Counted from the first letter of the stretch, positions 49,463 to 58,958 are shown. The stretch is DNA of 64,000 nucleotides from Flavobacterium sp. ACN2 (GCF_002303885.1 NZ_MRCM01000023.1:21176-85175); one strand, 5' to 3'. Made by a program: numbers and translations. Notes: generated by a model from the letters alone, not told the origin.

Positions 49463-51907
49463 ATGAAGTTAAATTTCTCTTTACTGCTGCTCGCCTTTAT
49501 AAATATTGGTCTGGCGCAAGATGCCAAAATTACCGGGAAAATTATTTCCGAAAATAACGAAGTCGTCTCTTACGCTTCTATATCAATTAAAAGTCCTAAA
49601 AAGAATGCTGTTTCTGATGACAAGGGAAATTTTGAAATTACAAATCTTTCTCCTGGAAACTATATCATCTACTTCTCTGCGATGGGGTTTACAGCAGAAC
49701 AAAAAAACGTTGAACTTCATGAAAATGAAAATCTTGATATTTCCATTACTTTAAAAGAAAACATCAATACGTTGCAAACTGTAGAAATTACTGGACGAAA
49801 AGAAAAATCCTATCGAAATACCAAATCTTTTATCGGAGCTAAAACAGAAATCGCTTTGAAGGATTTACCGCAAGCAGTTTCGTATGCTACTAAAGAATTA
49901 ATAGCCGATCAGGGAGCAATTCGTGTGGGCGAAGTCGTGAAAAATTTCAGCGGTGTAAGCCAATTTACTTTTTATGACGATATCTCCATTAGAGGTTTTA
50001 GAATAAACGGAGGAAGCAATACGCAATTACTAAATGGCATGCGAACATCCACCGGATTTTGGAAACAGCCTCTAGCAAACTATCTGGAGCGTGTTGAAGT
50101 TTTAAAAGGACCATCCTCTGCTCTATTTGGGAATGCTTCTCCTGGAGGAGTTTTAAATCGTGTAACCAAAAAACCATTAGACCAAGCCGCAAACAGTGTG
50201 AGTTTTTCTACTGGAAGTTTTAATACTTTAAGAGCTTTAGCCGATTTTACTGGGCCATTAACCGAAGATAAATCACTTTTATACCGTTTGAATTTAGGTT
50301 ATGAAAATGCCAACTCATTCAGAGATCTGCAATATGATAAGAATATTGTGGTAGCTCCTTCCCTTTCTTTTCTTCCGAATGATAAAACAAGCGTGAATTT
50401 TGATTTAATCTACAGTAGCTCAAATGGAAATCTAGATCGCGGACAGTCTACTTACGAAGACAACCTCTATTCCACAAAAACTTCAAATTCGTTAAACTCA
50501 ACAAACGATTATTTAAAGGAGGAAACCTATATCGTTACCACTTCTTTAAACCACCAGTTTTCAGATCGCTTATCTTTTTCAGGATCGTATATCAGAACGG
50601 GCTATAATGAGGATCTCTTAGAGCACCGTGGTGCCAATAAATATGCTTCTGCTGGAGACGGATCGACAATTCCAACCGCAATTGAAATGCAGGTTTTTCA
50701 ACGTAAACGCAAGCGTTATATTGATAATCTTTCCACTTTCTTCAAATATGAGGCTAAAACGGGAGCTTTAGACCATAATTTAATTGCAGGATTTGATTAT
50801 GCTCAGGAGGAGGTTCCTGTAGGAGGTTCGCAATTAACTGCAAGTGGTTATAGAAATGCGGCCAATAATGGCTTTATCGCGACTTATAATCCTGCAAATA
50901 AAGCCAATTATTTGTTGGATTCGAAAGGAAATCCAGTGCCAAACGTAGCTCATTTTGATTTGAGCAATCCATTTGCATCGCAGCAATTAAAAGATATGAG
51001 CAAATATTTTTATGTGGCTCGCCAGGTAGATCCAACCTATTATTCATTGTACGGAATTTATATTCAAGACCATATTAAATTTGGCGCTTTTCAGGCTTTA
51101 ATTGGTATCCGTTACGACGAATATTCAGATAAAGTAAATTACAAAAAAGCCACAGAAACAAAAGTAAAACAGCATTCGTTTTTACCTCGTTTTGGCCTTA
51201 CTTATACGCTTAATCCAAACATTAACCTATACGGAACTTACGTTCAGGGATATAATCCTCAAACGGCGTCTACTCTGGCAAATCCAAATTCGGGAGGTCC
51301 ATTTAATCCGTTAGAGAGTAATATGGTTGAATTTGGAGGAAAATCATCTTGGTTCAAAGAAAAACTTTTTGTGACTGTTGCGTTATTCAAAATACAGCAA
51401 AAAAACACGTTATATCCTGCTAATGATCCGTCAAATCCCGATTTAATGAGATCTATTGGTGAAGAAGAATCTAAAGGTATCGAATTTGATTTGAATGGAA
51501 ATATTACGCGCAACTGGAGTATTTCTGCCGCTTACAGTTATAATGAAGCTTATATTACAGAAAGTCCGATTGAAGTTGAAGTTGGAAGACAAAAAGCAAA
51601 TACTCCAAGACAACAAGGTAACATCTGGACTCGTTATAATTTTACTAATGGCGCTTTAAAAGATTTTGGAATTGCAATGGGATCTAATTTTGCAACAACG
51701 CGTACTATGAGCCAGACTACTACAGAAACTCTTCCTGGATATACCTTGTTTAATGCTGCTTTTTATTACAATATCAATAAATTTAAAATTCAGCTGAACG
51801 CGAATAATATTCTAAACAAAACCTATTGGGTTGGAGGGTATGATTATATCCGTTTGTTCCCTGGCGCTCCTTCAAATTGGCTTTTAACTCTTGGTTACTC
51901 CTTTTAA
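49463..51907 (+). CDS. TonB-dependent siderophore receptor
   Basis: An 814-residue outer-membrane protein: signal peptide ending LAQ, a carboxypeptidase-regulatory-like domain (about 22-105), a plug (about 120-240; ELIADQGAIRVGEVVKNFSGVSQ, RGFRINGGSNTQLLNGMR and VEVLKGPSSALFGNASPGGVLN are the siderophore-receptor plug motifs, each quoted up to its core) and a 22-strand barrel ending in aromatic YSF. It imports ferric siderophores using TonB. The PepSY gene follows after 43 bases and probably belongs to the same operon. Confidence 0.93.
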   Translation: MKLNFSLLLLAFINIGLAQDAKITGKIISENNEVVSYASISIKSPKKNAVSDDKGNFEITNLSPGNYIIYFSAMGFTAEQKNVELHENENLDISITLKENINTLQTVEITGRKEKSYRNTKSFIGAKTEIALKDLPQAVSYATKELIADQGAIRVGEVVKNFSGVSQFTFYDDISIRGFRINGGSNTQLLNGMRTSTGFWKQPLANYLERVEVLKGPSSALFGNASPGGVLNRVTKKPLDQAANSVSFSTGSFNTLRALADFTGPLTEDKSLLYRLNLGYENANSFRDLQYDKNIVVAPSLSFLPNDKTSVNFDLIYSSSNGNLDRGQSTYEDNLYSTKTSNSLNSTNDYLKEETYIVTTSLNHQFSDRLSFSGSYIRTGYNEDLLEHRGANKYASAGDGSTIPTAIEMQVFQRKRKRYIDNLSTFFKYEAKTGALDHNLIAGFDYAQEEVPVGGSQLTASGYRNAANNGFIATYNPANKANYLLDSKGNPVPNVAHFDLSNPFASQQLKDMSKYFYVARQVDPTYYSLYGIYIQDHIKFGAFQALIGIRYDEYSDKVNYKKATETKVKQHSFLPRFGLTYTLNPNINLYGTYVQGYNPQTASTLANPNSGGPFNPLESNMVEFGGKSSWFKEKLFVTVALFKIQQKNTLYPANDPSNPDLMRSIGEEESKGIEFDLNGNITRNWSISAAYSYNEAYITESPIEVEVGRQKANTPRQQGNIWTRYNFTNGALKDFGIAMGSNFATTRTMSQTTTETLPGYTLFNAAFYYNINKFKIQLNANNILNKTYWVGGYDYIRLFPGAPSNWLLTLGYSF

Positions 51908-51950
51908 AAAGCTTTAATTATATTGAAAATATTTTTTACTGCCTCTTTAC

Positions 51951-53057
51951 ATGAATAAGACATTTAAAAAAAACATTGGAGTTTTACATTTATGGCTCGG
52001 ACTAACGTCCGGGCTTATTGTATTTATTGTAGCCCTTACCGGAAGCATTTTAGTTTTTGAAGAAGAAATCGACGCTTTTATTAATCCTGAATTTTATAAA
52101 GTTTCGAATATTGGAATCCAAAAAATGCCTGTTGATCTTTACGTTAATTCTATTGCAAAACAATATCGCATTACAGAATTAGACCGAATTCAAACGTATC
52201 AAGATCCAGCAAGAACAGTAATTATTTCTGGAACAGATGCTGATAAAAAAGATCAGATTTTCTCCGTAGATTCGTACACAGGAAAAGTACTGGCAACCAT
52301 TCCTGAAAAAAGCAGGTTTTTCTCTGTAATACTAGATCTGCATCGTCATTTGATCCTAGGAGAAGTGGGAAAATTTATTACAGGCTGCAGCTGTCTTATT
52401 TTTATTTTTATGTTGCTTTCGGGACTAATTTTATGGTGGCCAAAAAAAATAAAAAACTTAAAGCAGAGATTGACCATAAAATGGAATGCTTCTTTTAAAA
52501 GGGTCAATTGAGATTTTCATTCTAATTTTGGTTTCTACAGCTTTCTATTTCTTCTGATCATATCCTTGACTGGATTGACCTGGTCTTTCAAATGGTTTGA
52601 AAGCGGTATCTATTTACTGGCAGATGGAACAGCAAAAAAACCTTCGGCTAAAGTTGAAAATCCGACAAAAGTGGATCCAAAACTGGATAAAACTTTTTTC
52701 TATCAAAACATACTTTCAAAAACAGAAAACATTTATAAATACAAAGGAGATACGCAGATTAGAATCCCATCTGATACCATAAACAGTATTATGGTTATTA
52801 AATTGAATCTTGAAAAATCTATTCCGAATATTTCAAGTATGGCTTATTTTGACAAATACACAGGTAAACTTTTGAAAATAAGACCTTATGAATCCTTTAG
52901 CAATGGCGATAAAGCACGACGCTTAATTTACCCAATTCATACAGGAAGCATTTATGGCTATCCAACCAAAATTCTAGCTTTTATTGTTTGTTTATTTGCG
53001 GCAACATTACCCATTACAGGACTTCTTATCTGGTTGGGAAGAAAGAAAAAAAAGTGA
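51951..53057 (+). pseudogene. PepSY-associated membrane protein gene cut by an in-frame TGA
   Basis: One frame from ATG 51951 to TGA 53057 is interrupted only by TGA at 52509-52511 (codon 187). Before it: membrane helix VLHLWLGLTSGLIVFIVALT, a PepSY domain, a histidine-bearing LDLHRHLILGEVGKFITG helix and basic loop. After it: NFGFYSFLFLLIISLTGLTW, a second PepSY domain and a last membrane helix. The intact form would be a 368-residue iron-uptake membrane protein, paired with siderophore receptors and thought to reduce or release ferric iron. The TGA may stand for Trp (TGG) or Arg (CGA) at a site normally before an aspartate-histidine pair. Confidence 0.85.
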
Positions 53058-53079
53058 TGTTCTTGGTATTATATTTAAA

Positions 53080-53150
53080 CACATAGAAACATAGAATTGA
53101 GATACTTAAAAAAGGCGTTTCGCTTATTTAAAACAAACATAGTTAGCAAT
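53080..53150. repeat. Fragment of the acatagaaacatag family
   Basis: ACACATAGAAACATAG (53080-53095) and the following AAAGGCGTTTCGCTTA tract match the left half of the element at 28541-28671; the right arm is missing apart from ACATAGTTAGC. Confidence 0.65.
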
Positions 53151-53191
53151 TTATAAATCCCTAAGTAAAACAAAAAAGTGGACTTGGAGAT

Positions 53192-54214
53192 TTACTTTTT
53201 TTGAAAATAGAGATAATTAGTTGTTGCATTTATATCTCGTAATCGTATCTGAGAATTATTAAATTCAAACAGCTTCCAGTTGAAATTTAATTTAGAAAGC
53301 ACTCCTGTATTGAAAATTACTTTAACTTCTCTGACACCATTTTGAACAGAACTTTCCCACTGTCCCGTTTCTGAAACCCCACTTTTGGTGGCAACTACAG
53401 ATTGATCGGTTTTAAATACAAATGTATAGTCGCTGTAATTTGAAGTCTTTACAGCACCATCGTAAAAATAAGGTATTTCCCAAGAACCTTTTGCAATGGT
53501 TGCGTCAAAATCTAGTGTCACAAGGTTATTTTCTGGGCAATAATCTATGGCATATTTAATAGCGTTTTCGAAATCCTCATTATTTGAAATCGTTTTTGTC
53601 TGATTATTGTAATCTGCAATTGTGATAGGATATTTTAGAGAGATATACTGGCTTTCATTTAAATTTTTTATAAAATTAAAAAAGGCCTGATCGCTTACTA
53701 TTAATTGAGAACTCGCTGCTTGATTGAGGCTGTTATAGCTGTTGATTGTGATGGGATAATTGATATTCAGACCGTTGATTTTGGATAAAAGATCTGGATA
53801 GAGATTCCAATAATCGATTAAAGAATCAAAATCTGCCTGATTTGGAATCAGTTTTTCGATGTAATTATAATATACCATCGTTACAGGAAAATCTATTTTT
53901 ACAATATCATCATCATAATTGCTTGCGTTGATATTATCCAAAACTTTTTGATAATCGGCAGTTGCGTTTACTGCAATCTGCTCATTATTTACTGTAACGG
54001 TATAAGGGAGTTTTATAGTACAATAACTAGATCCGTCAATCATATTATCCTGTACAGTTCTAACCATAGCAACCCTTTGCAAATAAGTTGTAAGAGGAGA
54101 AACAGTAGTAATGGTTCCCTGCGAATTATTGTTTTGCTCGTCTACTTCACTTTGACAGGAAAACAGTAAAAATAGGAAAACTGCAATTGATAAATATTTT
54201 TTCAAAAGGAACAT
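53192..54214 (-). CDS. Hypothetical lipoprotein with internal beta repeats
   Basis: A 340-residue lipoprotein (lipobox LFLLFSC near residue 20). Four repeats of about 45-50 residues share a core like (I/L)x(F/Y)P(I/V)T(I/V)xxYN followed by a helix with F: near residues 70, 103, 150 and 200 (KLPYTVTVN, IDFPVTMVYYN, INYPITINSYN, LKYPITIADYN). The last 100 residues form a lipocalin-like strand set. It has a -7 box 14 bases upstream and faces away from the ECF sigma gene. A signalling or surface role alongside that module is possible but unproven. Confidence 0.78.
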   Translation of the reverse strand: MFLLKKYLSIAVFLFLLFSCQSEVDEQNNNSQGTITTVSPLTTYLQRVAMVRTVQDNMIDGSSYCTIKLPYTVTVNNEQIAVNATADYQKVLDNINASNYDDDIVKIDFPVTMVYYNYIEKLIPNQADFDSLIDYWNLYPDLLSKINGLNINYPITINSYNSLNQAASSQLIVSDQAFFNFIKNLNESQYISLKYPITIADYNNQTKTISNNEDFENAIKYAIDYCPENNLVTLDFDATIAKGSWEIPYFYDGAVKTSNYSDYTFVFKTDQSVVATKSGVSETGQWESSVQNGVREVKVIFNTGVLSKLNFNWKLFEFNNSQIRLRDINATTNYLYFQKK

Positions 54215-54227
54215 ACTTATATTTTTA

Positions 54228-54235
54228 CAAAGGTA
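54228..54235 (-). promoter_or_regulatory. -7 box TACCTTTG for the repeat lipoprotein
   Basis: Exact TAnnTTTG on the minus strand 14 bases before the ATG at 54214. Confidence 0.5.
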
Positions 54236-54354
54236 ATAAATTTTAAAACAAACTGTTTTTTAATAACCTACAGCAAGGCTTGATAATTTTCATCTATACT
54301 AAATTATCAAAAACCAATAGCATTTTATTCTTCTATAAAACAATCATCTCTACT

Positions 54355-54364
54355 TTTACCCTAC
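54355..54364 (-). promoter_or_regulatory. GTAGGGTAAA word upstream of the sigma gene (reverse strand)
   Basis: GTAGGGTAAA read on the minus strand, 48 bases before the sigma start and 141 before the divergent lipoprotein. Two copies of TACTTTTAC 30 bases apart (54351 and 54381) flank it. See the copies at 54931 and 58487. Confidence 0.45.
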
Positions 54365-54411
54365 TTAAATTAAAAACAAATACTTTTACGCTGAAAAAAT
54401 TGAAACTCTAA

Positions 54412-54927
54412 ATGCCAGATCAAAACCAATCTAATACTTGTGATGAAATCATTTTTTCGTCTTTCTTCAAAAGTCATGTAAAAGCACTTCGGAATTTTCT
54501 TTTTTACAAATTTGGAAACGCAGAACAAGCAGAAGATATAACCCAAGAAGCATTTGTAAAGCTTTGGCAGAACTGCGCTTCTGTACCTTTAGAAAAAGCA
54601 AAATCATACCTTTACACCATTGCCAATAACAGCAGTCTCAACCAGATTGCACACCAGAAAGTGGTTTTGAAATATGAAAAAAACTTCACTGGTTTGGATA
54701 AGACCAATGAGAGTCCGGAATATCTTCTGGAAGAAAAACAATTTCAGGCTAAACTTTTAAAAGCCATCGAAAACTTAAACGAAAAACAACGCACTGCCTT
54801 TTTGATGCACAGAATTGATGGCAAAAAATACAGTGAAATTGCCTTAGAGCTCAACATTAGCGTAAAGGCAGTAGAAAAACGCATCCATTTGGCCCTGTTA
54901 AGCTTACGTAAAGAAATTGACTTATAA
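54412..54927 (+). CDS. ECF-type RNA polymerase sigma factor (FecI-like)
   Basis: A 171-residue sigma-70 family factor. Region 2 is FYKFGNAEQAEDITQEAFVKLWQN (core quoted AEDITQEAFVKLWQN, about 43-57) and region 4 is RIDGKKYSEIALELNISVKAVEKR with SLRKEI (about 135-165). It directs RNA polymerase to the FecR/receptor operon. FecR follows after 50 bases. It is released when the receptor binds its substrate and FecR is processed, as in FecIRA systems. A GTAGGGTAA word lies on each side of the gene. Confidence 0.92.
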   Translation: MPDQNQSNTCDEIIFSSFFKSHVKALRNFLFYKFGNAEQAEDITQEAFVKLWQNCASVPLEKAKSYLYTIANNSSLNQIAHQKVVLKYEKNFTGLDKTNESPEYLLEEKQFQAKLLKAIENLNEKQRTAFLMHRIDGKKYSEIALELNISVKAVEKRIHLALLSLRKEIDL

Positions 54928-54930
54928 AAA

Positions 54931-54940
54931 GTAGGGTAAA
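54931..54940 (+). promoter_or_regulatory. GTAGGGTAAA word upstream of fecR, candidate ECF promoter
   Basis: GTAGGGTAAA lies in the gap between the sigma stop (54927) and the FecR ATG (54978), 37 bases before the start codon, where an ECF-sigma promoter would be expected. Confidence 0.5.
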
Positions 54941-54977
54941 TTTAATTCTAATTGTTTTAATTAAATAATACGATAAA

Positions 54978-55877
54978 ATGAAAAAAGATCGCTTATTGGC
55001 AAAATGGCTCAACGACGAATTATCTCCGGATGAATTGGCCGCATTTGAGGCAAGCCCCGATTTTGAAAAATACCAAAAGATAAAAAACTATACCGCTCAT
55101 CTAGAAACAGGCGATTTGGATGAAAATGCTATGTTATCGAATATTTTAAGCCAGAAAAAAACAGCGCCAAAAGTAATTCCTTTATATAAAAAATGGATGT
55201 TTAGAGCTGCCGCCATATTCGTTCTCGCTCTTGGAATTACGTTTGCGATGAAAGTTTTTGTGCCTCAAACAGAAACTGCCAATTTTGGAAAAAAGACCGC
55301 TTTTTCATTACCCGATAATTCTGAAGTGGTTTTAAATTCAGGTTCTGAAATACACTATAAAAAGTGGAATTGGAACAACAACAGACATTTGGAACTTAAA
55401 GGAGAAGCTTATTTTAAAGTTGCAAAAGGCAGAAAATTTGAAGTGCAGACCAATCTTGGAAAAGTAACGGTTTTAGGAACGCAATTTAACGTTAAAGCCA
55501 GAAAGAACAGGTTTGATGTTGTGTGTTATGAAGGCCGTGTCAAAGTAAATTATAACAACATTCAAGTTTTATTAACTCACGGACAAAGTGTTCGATTTGA
55601 AAATGGAAAAGAGGCAAAAAGCACTGTAAATTCATCACAGCCAGAATGGATGGATAACCAAATCTGTTTCTATAAAGAAAACATACGAACTATTTTAGAT
55701 GAAGTTGAAAGGCAATACAATATTAAAATCGATTTAAACGCCAAAGATACTATCTCTCTGTTTACAGGAAAACTGCCTGCAAAAGATCTCAATACAGCTT
55801 TGCAGATTATTAGTACGACTTATCATTTAGAAGCTAGAAAAGTTTCTAACAACAAAATAATTTTTAACGAAAAATAA
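54978..55877 (+). CDS. FecR-family anti-sigma factor
   Basis: A 299-residue protein. A short cytoplasmic N-terminal region (LLAKWLNDELSPDELAAFE, about 6-24), one membrane helix (about 72-92, AAAIFVLALGITFAM), then the FecR domain (TAFSLPDNSEVVLNSGSEIHY..., about 105-200) and a C-terminal DUF4974-like domain (VERQYNIKIDLNAKD, about 237-290). It holds the sigma factor at the membrane and receives the signal from the TonB receptor whose gene starts directly after its stop codon. Confidence 0.93.
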   Translation: MKKDRLLAKWLNDELSPDELAAFEASPDFEKYQKIKNYTAHLETGDLDENAMLSNILSQKKTAPKVIPLYKKWMFRAAAIFVLALGITFAMKVFVPQTETANFGKKTAFSLPDNSEVVLNSGSEIHYKKWNWNNNRHLELKGEAYFKVAKGRKFEVQTNLGKVTVLGTQFNVKARKNRFDVVCYEGRVKVNYNNIQVLLTHGQSVRFENGKEAKSTVNSSQPEWMDNQICFYKENIRTILDEVERQYNIKIDLNAKDTISLFTGKLPAKDLNTALQIISTTYHLEARKVSNNKIIFNEK

Positions 55878-58412
55878 ATGTTCCGCCCCAAACAATTTCA
55901 TTTTTTGTTTTTTCTCTTTTTTCTTGTCCTGAATATTTTTGCTCAAGACAAAGGAAAGGTTATGCCTTTTAAAAAAATAATAATTGATATTGAAGAACAA
56001 CATGGCGTAAACTTTAATTATACCGAAGATAATATTGAAGGTCTCGAATTAAATCCTCCCAAGAAATCATTTTCATTAGAACAAAAATTGGAATATCTCG
56101 AAAGAAGAACACATTTGTCTTTTGAAAATATAGGCAATAAATTCATCAATATCTATAAAAAGGATACTATTTCTAAAATGATTTGTGGCTATGTTTTATC
56201 TTCCATAGATAAAAAGCCTATTGAAAATGCCAATGTTAGTTTAAATAATAAAACTCACTATACAACTGATTCTGAAGGTTATTTTAAGTTTAATAAAGAG
56301 GATAAAAACAATTTTATAATTAGTCATATTGGTTTTGCCTCAAAGAGAATTACGACAGGAAATACAAAGGTTAAAGATTGCATTCAAATCCTGTTAGACC
56401 CTGAAATTACAGAATTGCACGAAATTAAAACCAATGCTATTTTGGCTTCGGGGATTTCTAAAAACACTGATGGATCTCTTGAAATTAAGCCGAAAAAATT
56501 TGGTATACTTCCCGGCCTTATTGAACCCGATGCGCTGCAGACTATGCAGCAGATTCCAGGTGTAAACAGTTTGGATGAAAGTGTATCAAGCATCAACGTT
56601 CGCGGTGGTACACACGATCAGAATTTATTTTTGTGGAATGGAATACGTATGTTTCAAACAGGGCATTTTTTTGGTTTGATATCCGTTTTCAATCCAAATC
56701 TTGGGCATACCATTTCCATCTATAAAAACGGAAGTTCTGCCTTTTATGGAGAAAGCGTTTCAAGTGTAGTCTCGATTTCTTCTACTCCAGAAAAAGCAGA
56801 AAAAAACTCTTTTAGCGCGGGAATCAACATGATTAATGCTGATGTTTATGGAAAATATAATCTTTCTAAAAAAAGTTATATCGAAATTTCGGCGCGCAAA
56901 TCGATTACCGATTTTGTAGAAACTCCTACTTATAAAGAATATTTCAATAAAGTATTTCAAAATACTACCATTACCGATTTTTCGCAGAACCAAAATCTTA
57001 ATTATAAAAGTGATAAAAAATTTGGCTTTTATGACGCTACAGTAAAATACGCGCAAAAAATAGGAATCAAAGATCAAATCACACTTGATTTAATAACGAT
57101 AAAAGATAATCTGGAAGTTACTAAAAGTGCTGCTTCATACAATATAAACAAATCACAAACCAATGTTTTACGCCAACAGAACTACGGTGCGAATTTGTTA
57201 TGGAAAAGAAACTGGAATAAATTTAACACAACCAAAATTAATGTTTATAATTCTTCGTACGAACTTCTAGCCGATCAAAAGTCAATTTACGAAAACCAGA
57301 CTGTTATTCAAGAAAATACGGTAAACAACAATGGCGTTAATTTAGAAAATAATCATATCCTAAACTCTAAATTTAGTTTCAGCGACGGATATCAATTTAA
57401 TGAAATTGGTGTTACTAATTTAGAGCAGGTAACTAATCCTGATTTTTATCGTAAAGTAAAAGACGTATTGCGAACTCATGCTTTAATTGTAGAAGGAAAA
57501 TACAATGATACTATTTCCCGAGTATATTTTAAAGGCGGAATGCGACTTAATTATATCGAAAAATTCAAAAAATATATCGTAGAGCCTAGAATCCAATTGG
57601 GTTACGGACTTAGTAAAAGTGTAACTTTAGAACTTCTCGGCGAACTCAAAAGTCAAAACTCCCAGCAGATTATTGATTTGCAGAAAGATTATTTTGGCAT
57701 CGAAAAAAGACGCTGGATTATCTCGAATAACGGCACAATTCCTATTCAAAGAAGCAGACAGTTATCTTTAAACTTGTTCTATCAAAAGAACAACTGGCTT
57801 TTGGACATCGAAAACTTTTATAAAAAAGTAACCGGAATAACAACCTCCAGCCAAGGTTTTCAGAATCAGCTTGAATTTATTAGAACCACAGGCAATTATG
57901 AAATTTGGGGAACAGAAATCCTAGTTCAGAAAAAAATAAACCACTTTCTTACGTGGTTAAGTTATACTTACAATGAAAACAATTATAATTTTCCGAATTA
58001 TGAATACCCTCGTTTTCCCAACAACTTTGAGCTGACACACTCTTTGTCTTGGGCCGCAATTTATGAGAAAAACAATTTCAAGATTGCTTTAGGAACAAAA
58101 TGGACTTCTGGAAGACCAAAAACATCTCCAAATTTATCTCAAATTGATCTTTCTGATCCTGTACTGGTTTACAATAAACCAAACGACAGTAATCTAAATA
58201 TGTTTTCTCAGGTTAATCTTTCCTCAACGTACAAGTGGGAAACCGCAGATGGAATTCAATACAAAATAGGAATCTCAATCCTAAATATACTAAACAGAAG
58301 AAATGAAATCAGCGAATATTATAGAATAAATTCTTTAACAAATTCTATAGAAGAAGTGGATACTTTTTCACTCCAAAGAACTCCAAATCTGAGTTTTAGA
58401 ATTTCATTTTAA
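55878..58412 (+). CDS. TonB-dependent receptor with STN signalling domain
   Basis: An 844-residue outer-membrane protein: signal peptide (cut after IFAQ), an N-terminal STN signalling domain (about 27-100, KIIIDIEEQHGVNFNYTEDN), a carboxypeptidase-regulatory-like domain (about 105-185, GYVLSSIDKKPIENANVSL), a plug (about 215-320, with INVRGGTHDQNLFLWNGI) and the barrel. The STN domain is the part that contacts FecR, so it is both transporter and sensor. Gene adjacency (0 bases to fecR) supports this. The imported substrate is not visible; there is no SusD partner. Confidence 0.93.
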   Translation: MFRPKQFHFLFFLFFLVLNIFAQDKGKVMPFKKIIIDIEEQHGVNFNYTEDNIEGLELNPPKKSFSLEQKLEYLERRTHLSFENIGNKFINIYKKDTISKMICGYVLSSIDKKPIENANVSLNNKTHYTTDSEGYFKFNKEDKNNFIISHIGFASKRITTGNTKVKDCIQILLDPEITELHEIKTNAILASGISKNTDGSLEIKPKKFGILPGLIEPDALQTMQQIPGVNSLDESVSSINVRGGTHDQNLFLWNGIRMFQTGHFFGLISVFNPNLGHTISIYKNGSSAFYGESVSSVVSISSTPEKAEKNSFSAGINMINADVYGKYNLSKKSYIEISARKSITDFVETPTYKEYFNKVFQNTTITDFSQNQNLNYKSDKKFGFYDATVKYAQKIGIKDQITLDLITIKDNLEVTKSAASYNINKSQTNVLRQQNYGANLLWKRNWNKFNTTKINVYNSSYELLADQKSIYENQTVIQENTVNNNGVNLENNHILNSKFSFSDGYQFNEIGVTNLEQVTNPDFYRKVKDVLRTHALIVEGKYNDTISRVYFKGGMRLNYIEKFKKYIVEPRIQLGYGLSKSVTLELLGELKSQNSQQIIDLQKDYFGIEKRRWIISNNGTIPIQRSRQLSLNLFYQKNNWLLDIENFYKKVTGITTSSQGFQNQLEFIRTTGNYEIWGTEILVQKKINHFLTWLSYTYNENNYNFPNYEYPRFPNNFELTHSLSWAAIYEKNNFKIALGTKWTSGRPKTSPNLSQIDLSDPVLVYNKPNDSNLNMFSQVNLSSTYKWETADGIQYKIGISILNILNRRNEISEYYRINSLTNSIEEVDTFSLQRTPNLSFRISF

Positions 58413-58486
58413 TATCGTTTCTACAAGAGTTTTTTAGGCTCTCATTATACATTTTTATTTTTTTTTCAGAAAATCACAATTCTTTG

Positions 58487-58496
58487 GTAGGGTAAT
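58487..58496 (+). promoter_or_regulatory. GTAGGGTAAT word upstream of the HxlR gene
   Basis: Third copy of the GTAGGGTAA word in this module, 58 bases before the ATG of the HxlR gene at 58554. Confidence 0.4.
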
Positions 58497-58553
58497 CTTT
58501 ACTAAGGCTGTTTCACTATAGAATCATCATTTGATTTGAGACAGTTTTAAAAT

Positions 58554-58958
58554 ATGAATACATCAGAAAATTCAACATCTAATAAACGGCAGATCAGATT
58601 TGCATCAAAATGCAAATCTGAAATAGTACCCATCATGGATGCTCTTTACATTATTAACGGAAAATGGAGAATCTCAATAGTCCTTACGCTTATGGAAGGT
58701 AACAAACGGTTTTCTGAAATTCAAAAAGAAGTGCAGAAAATCACATCCAAAGTTTTAGCTGATGAACTTAAAGAAATGGAACTAAACGGATTTGTTGAAA
58801 AGAAAATAGATGGTCAAAGCCGCGCTAAAACCGAATATCAATTAACCGATTACAGTTCATCACTTGAGCCTATTATCAAATCATTACGGGATTTTGGCCT
58901 ACAGCATCGAAAAAAAATACGGGACGAAAGCTATCAAATTAACAAAATCGCTGACTGA
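58554..58958 (+). CDS. HxlR-family transcriptional regulator
   Basis: A 134-residue winged-helix protein. MDALYIINGKWRISIVLTLMEG, NKRFSEIQKEVQKITSKVLADELKEM (quoted FSEIQKEVQKITSKVLADEL) and the wing KIDGQSRAKTEYQLTDY are the HxlR signature. An early cysteine (about C22, ASKCKSE) matches redox- or aldehyde-sensing members. It heads a co-oriented set (OB-fold, DUF5777, cytochrome-like lipoprotein, YceI) and carries the GTAGGGTAA word upstream, suggesting control by the sigma factor. Confidence 0.9.
   Translation: MNTSENSTSNKRQIRFASKCKSEIVPIMDALYIINGKWRISIVLTLMEGNKRFSEIQKEVQKITSKVLADELKEMELNGFVEKKIDGQSRAKTEYQLTDYSSSLEPIIKSLRDFGLQHRKKIRDESYQINKIAD

Noticed and set aside
47193..53057. UGA as a sense codon (Trp or Sec) in this genome
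   Set aside because: Many genes use TGG and several end in TGA (for example 14609-14611, 53055-53057, 58956-58958); no SECIS-like hairpin was sought in detail or seen.
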